From Thalassiosira profunda (taxonomy: Eukaryota > Bacillariophyta > Thalassiosirophyceae > Thalassiosirales > Thalassiosiraceae), in NCBI GenBank assembly GCA_036939355.1, contig JALLAP010000537.1:1-14102 (forward strand): a DNA stretch of 14,102 nucleotides. The letters run 5' to 3'. The position numbers and the translations under genes were made by a program. The notes beneath the pieces were generated by a model, which searched no databases, was not told the DNA's origin, and saw only the letters and a program-made list of their open reading frames with translations. Below, one piece after another: positions 1 through 8,469 of the stretch; the stretch's first letter is position 1; each line of letters starts with the position of its first letter.

Positions 1-683
1 CCGCCGAGCGCATCACGTCCAAGCGGGCGATGAAGCATCCCTACTTCGTGGGCGACCATCCGTACCCGTCCGCGGCGAAGAGCACGCATTCCACCAGAAT
101 ACGTCCTCGCCGAGCCAAGGTTGCTCCCCACGAGCCTCAATCCATACCGTCCTCGTCGAGCTTTCCGCCGGCCCCGTCCAAGATGGCAGAATCGGACAAG
201 GCATCCGGGCCCACGAAGGCCCAAGCGGAAGCGAAGATTCCGAAACCGCGATCCATGGTCTCGATACTGCTAGCAAGGGTGAGTCATTTCGTGTATGCAG
301 AGGCTTGATTTGATGCGCTGCCTGCTCAGCACTTTCACTCTCAGAACAACAAGAAGGAGTTCGTCGAGGAGTCTAAGGCGAGGAACAAGACCTTGTACCG
401 CAAAGGAGCAAAGCCAAGACAGGCTTCTCTGAGCAAGGACAAACGCGCGTACCAACGTACCAATTTGCCCAAGCTCAAGTCCATCTCGAAGCAATCGCAA
501 GACTCCGAGGGTTCCGGCTACAAAAAGCCCCCGCGGAGGAAGCCCAATCCAAAGTACGCGCAAGTCCGAAGTAGCGTCGCCAGTTATATTAACGGTGAAT
601 CTCCGGAGGTTGCTAGCAAAAGCAGAGTACTCCCTCCATTGAAGAGCAAGAGGACCGAAAGGACCTCTCGCAGATTAAAGTAA
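1..683 (+). CDS. CDK-like (CMGC) protein kinase, C-terminal part; 5' end outside window
   Basis: Reading in the frame starting at base 3, the first residues are AERITSKRAMKHPYF, the usual close of a CMGC/CDK kinase domain (subdomain XI, R-I-T-x-x-x-A-x-x-H-P-Y-F). The catalytic core therefore lies upstream of the window. A low-complexity Ser/Pro/Lys-rich tail follows. Exon a ends at 278. The intron at 279-344 (66 nt) has donor GTGAGT and acceptor CTCAG and is phase 0. Exon b runs 345-683 and ends in TAA. Without splicing, the frame stops at 306-308. Exon b is very basic (many K/R) and closes with a segment containing RSSVASYINGE and VASKSRVLPPLK, which recurs at 1208-1363. The next gene faces it 24 bp downstream. 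The kinase class is inferred from about 15 residues only, so the subfamily (CDK7-like, MAK-like or other) cannot be named. Ser/Thr phosphorylation would be the expected activity. Confidence 0.6.
279..344 (+). other. Intron in kinase gene (66 nt)
   Basis: The donor GTGAGT at 279-284 and acceptor TCAG ending at 344 join two open frames in phase 0 (mod-3 positions agree), bypassing the TGA at 306. A pyrimidine-rich stretch (ACTTTCACTCTCAG) precedes the acceptor. The size matches the other small introns in this window. Confidence 0.75.
558..683 (+). repeat. Kinase C-terminal tail segment, copy 1
   Basis: These are the last 41 codons plus stop of the kinase gene. They are similar to 1208-1363, and the 26 bases at 612-637 are identical to 1283-1308. 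Copy 1 lacks a six-codon stretch present in copy 2 between the GE and VASKSR motifs. Both copies stay open and end in a stop. Confidence 0.85.
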
Positions 684-707
684 CACAGGAAGTGAAATCT
701 AATAGAA

Positions 708-1184
708 TTAATCTCCTTCGTCCTCTCGGCCAACCACGTGGCAAATGATGTCCCTCACAACCCCAAAATGATATTTCCGAGACTGAAGGGGCTGGGTTAT
801 GTCGTACTTGTGATGCTGAAGCACTTTCATGAGAATGATCGAAATAGCAACAATCTCAGTCTTTGCCCGCATCTTTGCGTCCTCCGCCTTAGCTCCGTCC
901 TTCACCTTGAATGCAAAAAAGGCGCTATTGTTCCAGAAGAAACTGTCAGGCGACGTAAGCTTGAACTTCAGCTCATCCTCCTTCGCATCATACGCAGTCC
1001 GACTAATGACAGAGAGCGATCCCACGGGCGTCTCCTTGGAAATCTTGGGGACTGCTCTTCGCAGCAAATTCTTTGCACGTCGGTCCCTCTTCGCCTCGTT
1101 GCTCTTTCTCTCGACTGCCTCTACTAGTTCGGACTGTATCATCCTCACGAGCTTGTTTCCGAGCTCCGCGTCCTTCCCCTTCAT
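708..1184 (-). CDS. Hypothetical protein, 158 aa
   Basis: I do not recognise this protein. The N-terminal half (about residues 1-50) is charged and probably helical, rich in K, R, E and A (for example ELVEAVERKSNEAKRDRRAK). The middle (50-105) has a more mixed, beta-like character (SLSVISRTAYDAKEDELKF, then SFFWNNSAFFAFKVKDG). Residues 105-135 include a hydrophobic stretch (TEIVAISIILMKVLQHH). No signal peptide is seen. Coding character favours this strand over the overlapping plus-strand frames: lysine/glutamate-rich helices and no low-complexity Arg/Ser/Pro shadow composition. The start chosen is the ATG at 1184. An upstream exon cannot be excluded because there is no strong start context. 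The stop at 708-710 faces the kinase stop with a 24-bp gap, and its upstream region overlaps the duplicated kinase tail. It could be a lineage-specific gene or a remnant of a larger one. Confidence 0.5.
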   Translation of the reverse strand: MKGKDAELGNKLVRMIQSELVEAVERKSNEAKRDRRAKNLLRRAVPKISKETPVGSLSVISRTAYDAKEDELKFKLTSPDSFFWNNSAFFAFKVKDGAKAEDAKMRAKTEIVAISIILMKVLQHHKYDITQPLQSRKYHFGVVRDIICHVVGREDEGD

Positions 1185-1207
1185 CCACAGGGATCCTAGC
1201 TATCGAC

Positions 1208-1363
1208 GCCCACGTAAGAAGTAGCGTGGCCGGCTACATCGATGGGGAAGCTCCTTCTTTTAGGGAGAAGGCCACGGATGTGGCTAGCAAAAGCAGAGTA
1301 CTCCCTCCGTTGAAAACCAAGCCCCAAAGGACCAAGAGGACCAAGCCGGGACGATTTAGATAG
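1208..1363 (+). pseudogene. Kinase C-terminal tail segment, copy 2 (orphan terminal exon or gene remnant)
   Basis: An open segment of 51 codons plus TAG repeats the kinase tail: RSSVAGYIDGE aligns with RSSVASYINGE, and VASKSRVLPPLK is identical. It has an extra six codons (after GEAP) and a longer basic end with QRTKRTK. There is no kinase domain and no convincing start codon next to it. Conservation at protein level with substitutions at the DNA level suggests an old partial duplication. It may be an unused or alternative last exon, the original 3' end of the gene displaced by insertion of 558-1207, or the tail of a lost paralogue. A possible acceptor (CCACAG ending at 1190, AG at 1189-1190) lies just upstream, but no matching donor phase was established. 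Confidence 0.6.
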
Positions 1364-1509
1364 CAGGGGGGCTTCTAGAGCAGTTCTACTTGATGGATTG
1401 AGTAGGTAGTGGCTAAAAGAGAAGAGACGATTGCGTTGCTCACGATGCCGAACTCCGCATACAAAAACTAGTTTACAACCGAAGTCAAAGAATGCCCGCC
1501 CGCCAACAG
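1364..1509. other. Intergenic region downstream of cathepsin gene
   Basis: Short non-coding stretch between the kinase-tail copy and the cathepsin stop. On the minus strand, GTTGTAAAC lies roughly 35 nt after the cathepsin stop and could serve as a TGTAA-like polyadenylation element. That assignment is weak. Nothing else is evident. Confidence 0.3.
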
Positions 1510-2869
1510 CTACTCCTCCGCAACGACCGTCCCCTGCGCGAGGTACGCCACCGACGGATCAACATACTCCTCCCCCACGTACGTCATCACCTTCTTTGCG
1601 TCCAAACCGTGGGTGTCCGCCCCGCACGTCTTCCCGTCCTCCGTGCACGGCACGTTCTGGGTCGTAAAAGTTTTGGGCGTGGCCCAGCCGACGTCGCTCT
1701 CCAATCCCAGAATGTTGCTCCCCGTTTTGACGCGGAAGAAGCCCTCTTCGCCCCAGTAGGTTCCCCAGCTGTTGCGGACAATCCAGTATTCGACGTCATT
1801 TTCCTTCCCCCACCCCACAATCGAGACAACGTGGTTCACCATCTTGCTTGCCGTGTCGTCGTCGAACACCTTCCCCCCCATCCAATCGACGAGCGGCTCC
1901 GCTTGGACCGACGCCGCGACCGGGCCGCGCGCGTACAGCTCCTTCTTGATCTTCAGCACGCGATCGGCGTCGTCAGTAAAGTCGTCGATCAAGCCATATT
2001 CCGCAATGGTGGCGTTGGGGAAGACGTCGAGGGCGAGGCACTCTCCCCCATTCGAGGTGAAGGTGGAGCAGGTGCGGCAGGTGTTCATTGCGTTGCACGT
2101 CGTGTCCACGTTGCTGCAGAAGCCCTCGTCAGATTCAGCCGAGCAGGCGAGGTACGGCTGGCACGTATCGTACGGGATGTGCCCCGCCTCCTTGATGAAC
2201 TGGTACGCGCCCGTGTGCGAGCCGCCGTGGCAGGATCCCGCCACCAGCGTGCCGCAGTTCAGCACAAATTGAATGCTGAGGTTGATGTCGTCGCCCTGGC
2301 AGTTTCGGGCGATCTTGATCCGATCCGCGAGGGAGGAGAGGGCGGCGTGGGCCCAGCAGGAGCCGCAGTATTGGGGAATGTGCTGGTTGAGCTGGTGCGT
2401 CAGGCAGCTCTTGCCGTCGACGTCGTTCCAGTTCCACTGTTCGGGCAGCTCATCGTCTTCGAGATAGCTGCAGGAGGGGAGGGGGAACAGGGGAGAACAG
2501 ACGATGCACATGACACATGATGTGTGTTAGGATAATTGCAAATAACATTGGACTTTGAGTCCAGCAAATGATAACGCGCATGTGGAATTGCAAAATTGCA
2601 AATAGCACGCTGGATATTAATCCAGCCGGCCACTGCGTCGGGCAAAGCTATTCCAATCTCCGCAAGCTCCCCGACTCTCCTCTTAGTTCTTAAGTTCGGT
2701 GCATGACATAAAGAAACGGCGGCGCAACTCACGAGTGCGGAAGGGGGCTCTTGACGTGGCTCCTCTTGTCGTGGCCGGGCAATACGACATACTCGTTGAT
2801 GCGCCCGAGGGCCCCGGCGGCGTTGGCCGCCGCGACCGTGGCGGAGAGGAGGGGCGGGAGGTATTTCAT
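1510..2869 (-). CDS. Cathepsin Z/X-like cysteine carboxypeptidase (papain family C1), 364 aa
   Basis: Two exons: 2869-2733 and 2467-1510. The intron at 2732-2468 is phase 2 with donor GTGAGT and acceptor CTGCAG, and splicing rebuilds a Ser codon. The family normally removes single residues from peptide C-termini in lysosomes or vacuoles. Residues 1-19 form a signal peptide (MKYLPPLLSATVAAANAAG), followed by a short pro-segment ending PHSYLEDDELPEQW, which resembles the cathepsin Z pro/mature junction. The catalytic set is complete: Gln78, Cys83 (NQHIPQYCGSCWAH), His258 (VNHVVSIVGWG) and Asn278 (IVRNSWGTYWG). The His-Ile-Pro insertion before the active-site Cys is the cathepsin Z mini-loop hallmark. 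About 50 extra residues (roughly 313-364, with Cys320 and Cys327) follow the normal family end. The ATG at 2869 gives a proper signal peptide. It is divergent from the membrane-protein gene at 3230. Family call is firm; exact substrate is not known. Confidence 0.93.
2534..2563. repeat. Intronic repeat unit A with hairpin
   Basis: AATTGCAAATA at 2534-2544 is followed by a perfect 6-bp stem, TGGACT (2549-2554) and AGTCCA (2558-2563), with a 3-nt loop. Similar to unit B at 2594-2626. Confidence 0.6.
2594..2626. repeat. Intronic repeat unit B with hairpin
   Basis: AATTGCAAATA at 2594-2604 is followed by a perfect 7-bp stem, GCTGGAT (2609-2615) and ATCCAGC (2620-2626), with a 4-nt ATTA loop. A partial extra AATTGCA lies just before it, at 2586-2592. 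Confidence 0.6.
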
Positions 2870-3229
2870 GGTGGGGTTGTGTGCGGGGTCGGTTGTGTTG
2901 TGTGTGGGAAAATTTGCATGGGGGGCATATTTTAACGTAATAAGGTGAAGTGTGACCTCAAATAAGGATCCCTAGTGGTTATCGTTCTATTATGGGAGAT
3001 CAGCTGTTAAATTTTCCTCGGGACCACATGAGGGTCACATTACAATCCACAATTTTACCCCCTGACACGCGTCCCCACCATGTTGGTGACCTTCTCCTCC
3101 AGGTCCGCCTGGCGCCGCTTGTGGGAACTGGGACGAGGGTCCTCGCGCTCGGGCTCGCCCTCGCAGCTTGGTGCATGCGCCACACATCGTTGGTGCAACT
3201 GCAGTCTCCTCGACCGATCAGGAGTCATC
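2870..3229. promoter_or_regulatory. Divergent promoter region between cathepsin gene and membrane-protein gene
   Basis: These 360 bp must contain the 5' UTRs and promoters of both flanking genes. An AT-rich island at about 2920-2960 (TTTTAACGTAATAAGG) is the best candidate for the cathepsin side. No clear TATA box is seen for the plus-strand gene. The ATG at 3080 is in frame with the plus-strand gene and would add 50 residues of poor quality. Confidence 0.4.
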
Positions 3230-5864
3230 ATGGGAATGGAGGCGGACGGCGCCGGCGGCGACAGCCCCGTTGTTCGCCTCGTGTCCATCGCCCAGGGAAA
3301 CTACATCGAGGGCGCGCCGCATCCGCAGCGACAGCTCTCGTGGAGCGACTTCGACGCCCTGTTGCAGCAATCGAAGGACATGCAGGAGCGCCTCGACACG
3401 CTCGAGCAGCAGCAGGGCGTAGAGGAAGGAGTGGGTTTGCTCGAGGGAGAGGAGAAGGAAGTCATCAATGATTCTCGATCCCTCGGTGGGTCTCCTGAAC
3501 CACCTCAGGAACGAAGGTTGACAGAAGCCATGATCGACAAGCGAAACGACGCTTACGAAATGCCCGAGAGCACCTACACTCTGCTCACTACTGAGAAGAT
3601 TGTCTCGATACCGTTCTTCACCGGAATCATTGGTAAGTAGACGTGTGCTGTCTGTATTGGTTTCTCATTTCCATGCATGATGCGACGTTTACCTTCTGCC
3701 CAACCTTCACCCATCAACCAGCGGCGACTCTCTCGATGATGTGCCTCGCCATCGCCCTGAAAAACGAACTGGACAGCTCCTCGCCGGGGAACCCATTCGG
3801 TCTTCCCGCGGGCGTCCAACCGGAGGTCCGAATGGCGCAGTACTTGGATGAGCATACATTTTTTATTTGTGGTCATTCATACGCCATTGCAATCGATCTA
3901 AGCATTCCCGTCGCTTGCAATCTGCAGGGGTTATCATCGGTGTTCTAATGGAAGAAGGTACGCGCATTTCCTAATGCATTCTTTGGCACAACGTTGTCTC
4001 TGCGTATTGATACTCAACTTGTGCTCTATGTTCGTGAAGAGATCCCGCAAGGCTTGGAGCTGGTTGGAAAAGGCGCCGAGCAGGAAATCTCGGGCATCGA
4101 TCGCTTCAAAATGAGAAGAATTGTCCTCCCGGCGCTCCTTCGTCTGATGGTCGGATATACCTTCATTTGCTGTCTCTTCCTCGTTGTGGTGCAGGAGTCA
4201 ACGGTGCTCGATATCTTCTTCGACGTTTTGGCTCTACAATTCGTCGAGAACATCGATGACGGTAAGCAATGTGTCTGCCACGTAGACTTCTCTGTGACAA
4301 TGAGCTCACCACTTTGTTTCCCTCCTCTTCGACAGTCATCTATGTCCTTTGCAAGCGCGGGTTCTGGGGGCGAAAATTGAAGGTTGCCACAAACAATACA
4401 CACGTTATCCACGGCAGTCGAGAAAGCCGTTCGTTTCGGAGGTGGACGAAGCGCTTCATCAGATTGGTCTATTTCGTGAACATGTTGGTGGGCATCGGAC
4501 TCCTTACTTATGTAGCAAATCAGCAGCAGCAAGGAGCCTACAGGTGCCAAAAAGTCATTGTCTCTTTCGGAGATGCTTTGTGGGAAGATGCACTTGTCAC
4601 AATTGACGGCAAATCGGAGAAGAGGTTGTTGATTTACAGCCACTTCAACGGAATCTATGTTGAGGATGGAAGCCATGACGGGCGCCCCAAATATACAGAG
4701 CAGAACAAAGAGGACGGAGATCAGTTCAAGGAGACGACGCCTGCTGAAATCGTGTACTGTGAAGAGTTGGAGGCCTGGGTCTTCAGACACCAGTACATCA
4801 AAACTGCTGACGAAGGCGAGGAGGAGACGGAAAACGAATGTTCGTGGCTCCTGCGATCGCCACAGAGCGAGTCCTATGATATCATCGAGTTGTCAGAGGA
4901 GGATGATTGGTTCATTTGGAGAGGACTGGTTGAGCCTCATGAGATCAGTATTGAGTGCGACGAGTGCGACGATTCGGGCGATTGCAACTACAACGGAGAA
5001 TGCAGCGAGGAGTCAGAGTGCATATGCAAAGCCTCACATTTCGGGTCGCATTGTCAGTTTACAAGGCCATGCGATGTAATCCGATGTGAGTCTTTTGCAA
5101 GGATCTGTCTTCTTTATCTTAAAAGAAATCTCACACGTACATTGCCACTACAGCTGAAAAGGACAGCAACACTACGCTGACATTGCTTCCAGATCCAAAA
5201 GATGAAGAAGGGGTAACGTTCGTGGAGGTTTATGGGCGTCCGATGTACGTGGTTAGCAATTTGACTGGCAAACCATACGGGCTTCTGCGTCTAGGCTATC
5301 CAGATGATGACGATCAGTACTACGATGTCGAATATGCGGACAATGAAACCGGGACTTTGTCGTCACACAAGCATCACCACGCGAAATTCTTTGAAGACGA
5401 TGACTTTTTCGAGGTCAACAATCAGACCGAGTCGTTCCAGCAGATGATGTCCAATTACACTTTCATCTTGCGATACACCGGTCGCCGATGGTACGGCCAA
5501 CTGCAGCCACCGGAGTGGACTGGAGCAAACTTCGAAGAAGAGGAGGTAAGCAATCACCTGTCTACTTTCTATTCAGCAGGCAGTGGACACTCTCTAACTC
5601 GCGATGCGTCTTGGTCAGTACCACGCCTTCTGGAACAACTCATTCAGTCGGATGGGTGACGAAGACAACTCCACGTTGATCATCAGCGCACCCTCGTCCG
5701 ATTCGGGGTCGCCCGTGGGGATCGACTTCTACGAAATGCGGCGGCGCAACGTCGCGTTCGAGGGCGGGGCTTTCGACTATCAGTACGGGCCATTTGGAGT
5801 CCTTTTGCCCTTGGTCGAATATGAGGGCAGCGGATTCTTTCACTGCAACAAGCCCGATGGCTGA
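3230..5864 (+). CDS. Multi-pass membrane protein with EGF-like module, stramenopile-type uncharacterised family, 722 aa
   Basis: Seven exons: 3230-3632, 3722-3847, 3928-3957, 4040-4261, 4336-5085, 5154-5545 and 5619-5864. All phases agree and total 2169 nt. The N-terminus (1-120) is soluble and acidic, with a coiled-coil-like stretch (MQERLDTLEQQQ). Hydrophobic segments lie near 126-148, 172-186, 216-238 and 300-322, with LQFVENIDDVIYVLCKRGFWG between the last two. The large following part is probably extracytoplasmic and acidic. It carries a Cys cluster at 468-500 whose last four cysteines (C-x5-C-x-C-x8-C, containing YNGEC and GSHC) fit an EGF-like fold. The C-terminus has YGRPMYV, RYTGRRWYG, YHAFWNNSF and GIDFYEMRRRN, ending GSGFFHCNKPDG. 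The function is unknown; a surface receptor or adhesion role is inference only. I recall similar architectures in diatom genomes. The start at 3230 is preferred over 3080 because the added residues look non-coding. The second intron has a non-canonical donor. Confidence 0.75.
3848..3927 (+). other. Intron with AT donor (expected GT), in membrane-protein gene
   Basis: Protein continuity (MAQYLG joined to VIIGVLMEEE) puts the boundary after base 3847. The intron would then begin ATGAGC and end CTGCAG. A G at 3848 would give the good donor GTGAGC, as in the subtilisin gene. With the intron retained, the frame stops at TAA 3946-3948. A GT at 3869 is also phase-compatible and would add seven residues. 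This could be a true splice variant, an allele or a base error. Confidence 0.5.
3928..3957 (+). other. 30-nt microexon of membrane-protein gene
   Basis: This exon encodes only the GVIIGVLMEE segment, inside a short hydrophobic stretch. It is flanked by acceptor CTGCAG and donor GTACGC. Both neighbouring introns are phase 1, so skipping it would keep the frame. Confidence 0.7.
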
Positions 5865-5959
5865 TTGACGCAAAATCACCAGGTGTTATATCTCATACAT
5901 TGATTCATGAAGTCTCCTGTCTATTCATTCTCAATTTATGCAATCTATGTTTCGCTAGC

Positions 5960-8469
5960 TCATTCCTTCTGCCCCAACAGTTGTATTTCATCCACGAACA
6001 CCCGGTTCGCTGACGCGTCCGAGAACCCTCGTATCCTGACTTTGATGTTGTTGACGGCTCCTCCTGTCGGCTTGAACTCGACGGTTTCGTCATCGTACCA
6101 CTTTTTATTGGCAAACTCTCGTCCCCGCATCCAGCACTTCGCTCGGACCCACGTCGGTGATCCATTCACTGCATAGTCCAGGCAGAAGCGATCCTTCAGA
6201 TCCATCCCGTTGGCGTAGAAAGACAGGATGACCTTGAATTTGTTGTATCCCTTCCCGTTGAGCCACCGGGATGAGACCGAGGCCCGATCGTAGTTGTCTG
6301 CCCCGGCCTTCACCATCGCGACGCCATTTCTTCCAAACTTGGTAGCGACGTGCAGGGCGTTGCTCCCACCTTGCTTGAATTGACCGAATCCGTTAGCGAA
6401 CGTCTCCTTCACCAGCGACGTCCACTGAGATGACTGTTCCTGCGGCTGGTTCGGATCTTTGGACACTGTAAAGCTCGTGGTTTTCGTCCTCCCGAAGTTG
6501 CGGTACGTCGCGAGCGTCTTCCCATTCAACGTGATCGAGAGGTATCCCGGCGTTCGGAAGCCATCGCCGAACTTGTCCGACATTGTGAACTGTGGACAGA
6601 CAAAGTGAGCATCAGGAGTACAATGCCACTTCTCGATGAACAAGCACGAACAAAGCTCACCTCGTACTCGCCAGGCTCGAGGCATCCGCCCAAGGGACCG
6701 CTGTATTTTTTCTTGTCCTCGAACTTTCTGTTGGCCGGCGGTCCAGTCTTGATCACCTTCCGGTCCGCCACCCGCACCAGCTTGTACGATATCTCGTATC
6801 CGTAGTCGTCCGTAAACATATCATGGAGAAGCCTCTGGCACGCCGGAATAGAGAACCCCGCCTGCTCCAACGCCAGCTGGTTGAGGTTGGCGCGCGGTTG
6901 CGCACAGCCCCCCACGCCGCCCCTCGACGCGGGGTTGAACTTCCCTCCGCCCGCGGCGCACCCATACTCGTCCAACAAGTCGAACGCGTCCCGCGATTGG
7001 ATTATTCCGAAGCCGGTCTTCCTGCTGCAATCCTTGCCGTTGGTGCCGATGTTTTTGGCGCTCAGCGCCAGCACACTTCGGATCTGGTTGTTCGTGCACT
7101 CGGGAAAGTAGCCCCAAATCAGCGCCGCTAGTCCCGCCGCGAACGGGGTGGCCATGCTCGTGCCGCTCAAGATGGCGTACGTGCCGTCTGGATATGTGGA
7201 CAGTATGTCCACGCCCGGCGCCAGCAACTCCACCTGCTTGTTGTAATTAGAGAAGTCCGCGCGCTTCCCGAACTGGTCCACGGCCGCCACGCTGACCACC
7301 GTGCCGTAGCTCGCCGGAAAATCGTCCGCGTCGATGCCCAGGTTGCCCGCGGCCGCGAAGATCATCACGTCGTTATCATAGGCGTTCTCGTAGACGGACT
7401 GGAAGATTGGCGATCGCGGCCCGCCGCCGAGGGACATGGAGATGATTTTGGATCCGTTGTCGATGCACCCCTGGATGCCCTTCAATACCGACGAGGCCGT
7501 GCCCATGCCCTGGTTGTTCAATGCCTTGGCAATGTGGAACGAGAAGCTGTCGGGGTTGGGATTGATCCCGACCACGCCCCGGCCGTTGTTTCCCACCGCG
7601 CCAATCACCCCGGCGCAGTGGGTGCCGTGGCCGTCCCCGTCCTCGTCCCAAGCGCCGTAGCCCGTCTGCGTGCCCGTGACGTGCCGCCGCTTGGGCAGGT
7701 CGGGGTGGCCGATGTCGTACCCCGTATCGACGATGCAGACTTTGACCGGCGTGTTGGGGTACTTGTTCGGCTGCCGCCGCGTTTTTGACCACACTGACGG
7801 GGCCTGCGTCAGCGCCGCCCCGTACTGCGCGACTTCCAGCAGGCGCCGGTCGTCCACGAGGGTGGCGTTGTTGGCGTCGCGGCGCTGCCGGCTTTGGTGG
7901 CGCAACCGCCACGGAGTCCCGGACTTGGTCACCACAAAGTCCTCCTCCACCATCTCCACATGCTCGTCGGCCGCCATTTCCTCCAACACCAAGCCCACCG
8001 CGGCCTCCTCCACCGCGACCACGTCAATGTCGTCCGAGACGTGCTCGCTGGAGGCCGCGTGGGATTGCCACGCGTCGGTGGTCCCGCCGCCTTCCAACCC
8101 GCGCCGCCGCCGGCCGTGCTTGTACTTCACGAGCAGGTTCACCTGGCCGTCGCGGCCGCCGTGGACGGATGCCGCGGCGAGGGCCCGCCGGGCGACCGCG
8201 GCGGGATCCCAGGGCGCCGCGCGCGACGGCTCGCCTTCGTCGCCGGCCGCGGCCAGGGCCCCGTGGGCGGCGCCCTGGCCGTGGGCCAACAGCCACGGCG
8301 ATGCAAAGGCTGCCACGACGGCGGCCAGGGATGTCGCCGGCGGGCGTCTCCTCGCGGCCCGCCGCCGCCTCCGCCGCCGCTCCGGGGCGGCCGCCGCTCT
8401 GTCCGTCGGGGCCATGGCGCCGGCGGCGTTGTGGGCCGCCGCCGCCGCGTCGGGTGGCCTCGTCGCCAT
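5960..8469 (-). CDS. Secreted subtilisin-like serine protease (S8) with C-terminal beta-rich domains, 812 aa
   Basis: Exons 8469-6661 and 6589-5960; the phase-0 intron (71 nt) has donor GTGAGC and acceptor CCACAG. The N-terminus is Ala-rich, then an Arg-rich block (31-42) and a hydrophobic stretch (46-63) that should act as signal peptide or anchor. A start at Met19 (base 8415) is an alternative. Residues 108-180 look like an I9-type inhibitor propeptide (VNLLVKYK, then VEMVEEDFVV). The S8 domain spans about 240-500 with a full active site: Asp248 (CIVDTGYD), His281 (GHGTHCAGV), Asn376 (AAAGN) and Ser438 (LSGTSMATP). A module with CLEPGEYEFTMSDKFGDGF (596-614) resembles the C-x-P-x-x-Y-x-F-x-x-x-D-x-x-G-D-G repeat of secreted proteins, but lacks the usual following Cys pair. 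The last 150 residues resemble a MAM/jelly-roll-like binding fold (VWVRxxxW type strands, ending RVFVDEIQLLG). Endopeptidase activity outside the cytosol is expected. It faces the membrane-protein gene across 95 bp. Confidence 0.93.
6590..6660 (-). other. Intron in subtilisin gene (71 nt)
   Basis: The donor GTGAGC at 6660-6655 and acceptor CCACAG ending at 6590 join GEYE to FTMSDK in phase 0, restoring the Y-E-F-T-M-S-D repeat motif across the junction. Confidence 0.88.

Larger units (their letters stand above)
2468..2732 (-). other. Cathepsin gene intron (265 nt), unusually long and containing paired stem-loops
   Basis: This is the longest intron in the window, where the others are 66-89 nt. 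Its borders are GT (2732-2731) and AG (2469-2468) on the minus strand. It holds two related AT-rich units, each with AATTGCAAATA followed by a small hairpin, placed exactly 60 bp apart (2534 and 2594). The minus-strand polypyrimidine run before the acceptor is strong. Confidence 0.85.

Noticed and set aside
558..1363. Transposon insertion with target-site duplication as cause of the flanking repeats
   Set aside because: The repeats are over 100 bp, diverged and coding, with no terminal inverted repeats or transposase between them; a segmental duplication fits better.
1492..2520. 342-codon open frame on the plus strand opposite the cathepsin gene
   Set aside because: Composition is Arg/Val/Ala-rich shadow of the GC-rich minus-strand gene, with no domain; the opposite strand has an intact papain active site.
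3080..3229. Upstream in-frame ATG adding 50 residues to the membrane protein
   Set aside because: The added segment is Arg/Ser/Cys-rich without conserved features; the ATG at 3230 begins the protein-like sequence. Not excluded entirely.
3055..3288. Minus-strand 77-codon frame with a plausible coiled-coil end (RRQADLEEKVTNMVG)
   Set aside because: It overlaps the start of the plus-strand membrane-protein gene, lacks a believable start or upstream exon, and is too short to support.
4026..4790. 254-codon minus-strand frame opposite the membrane-protein gene
   Set aside because: The plus strand shows phase-consistent exons with family motifs over the same bases; the minus frame has no domain.
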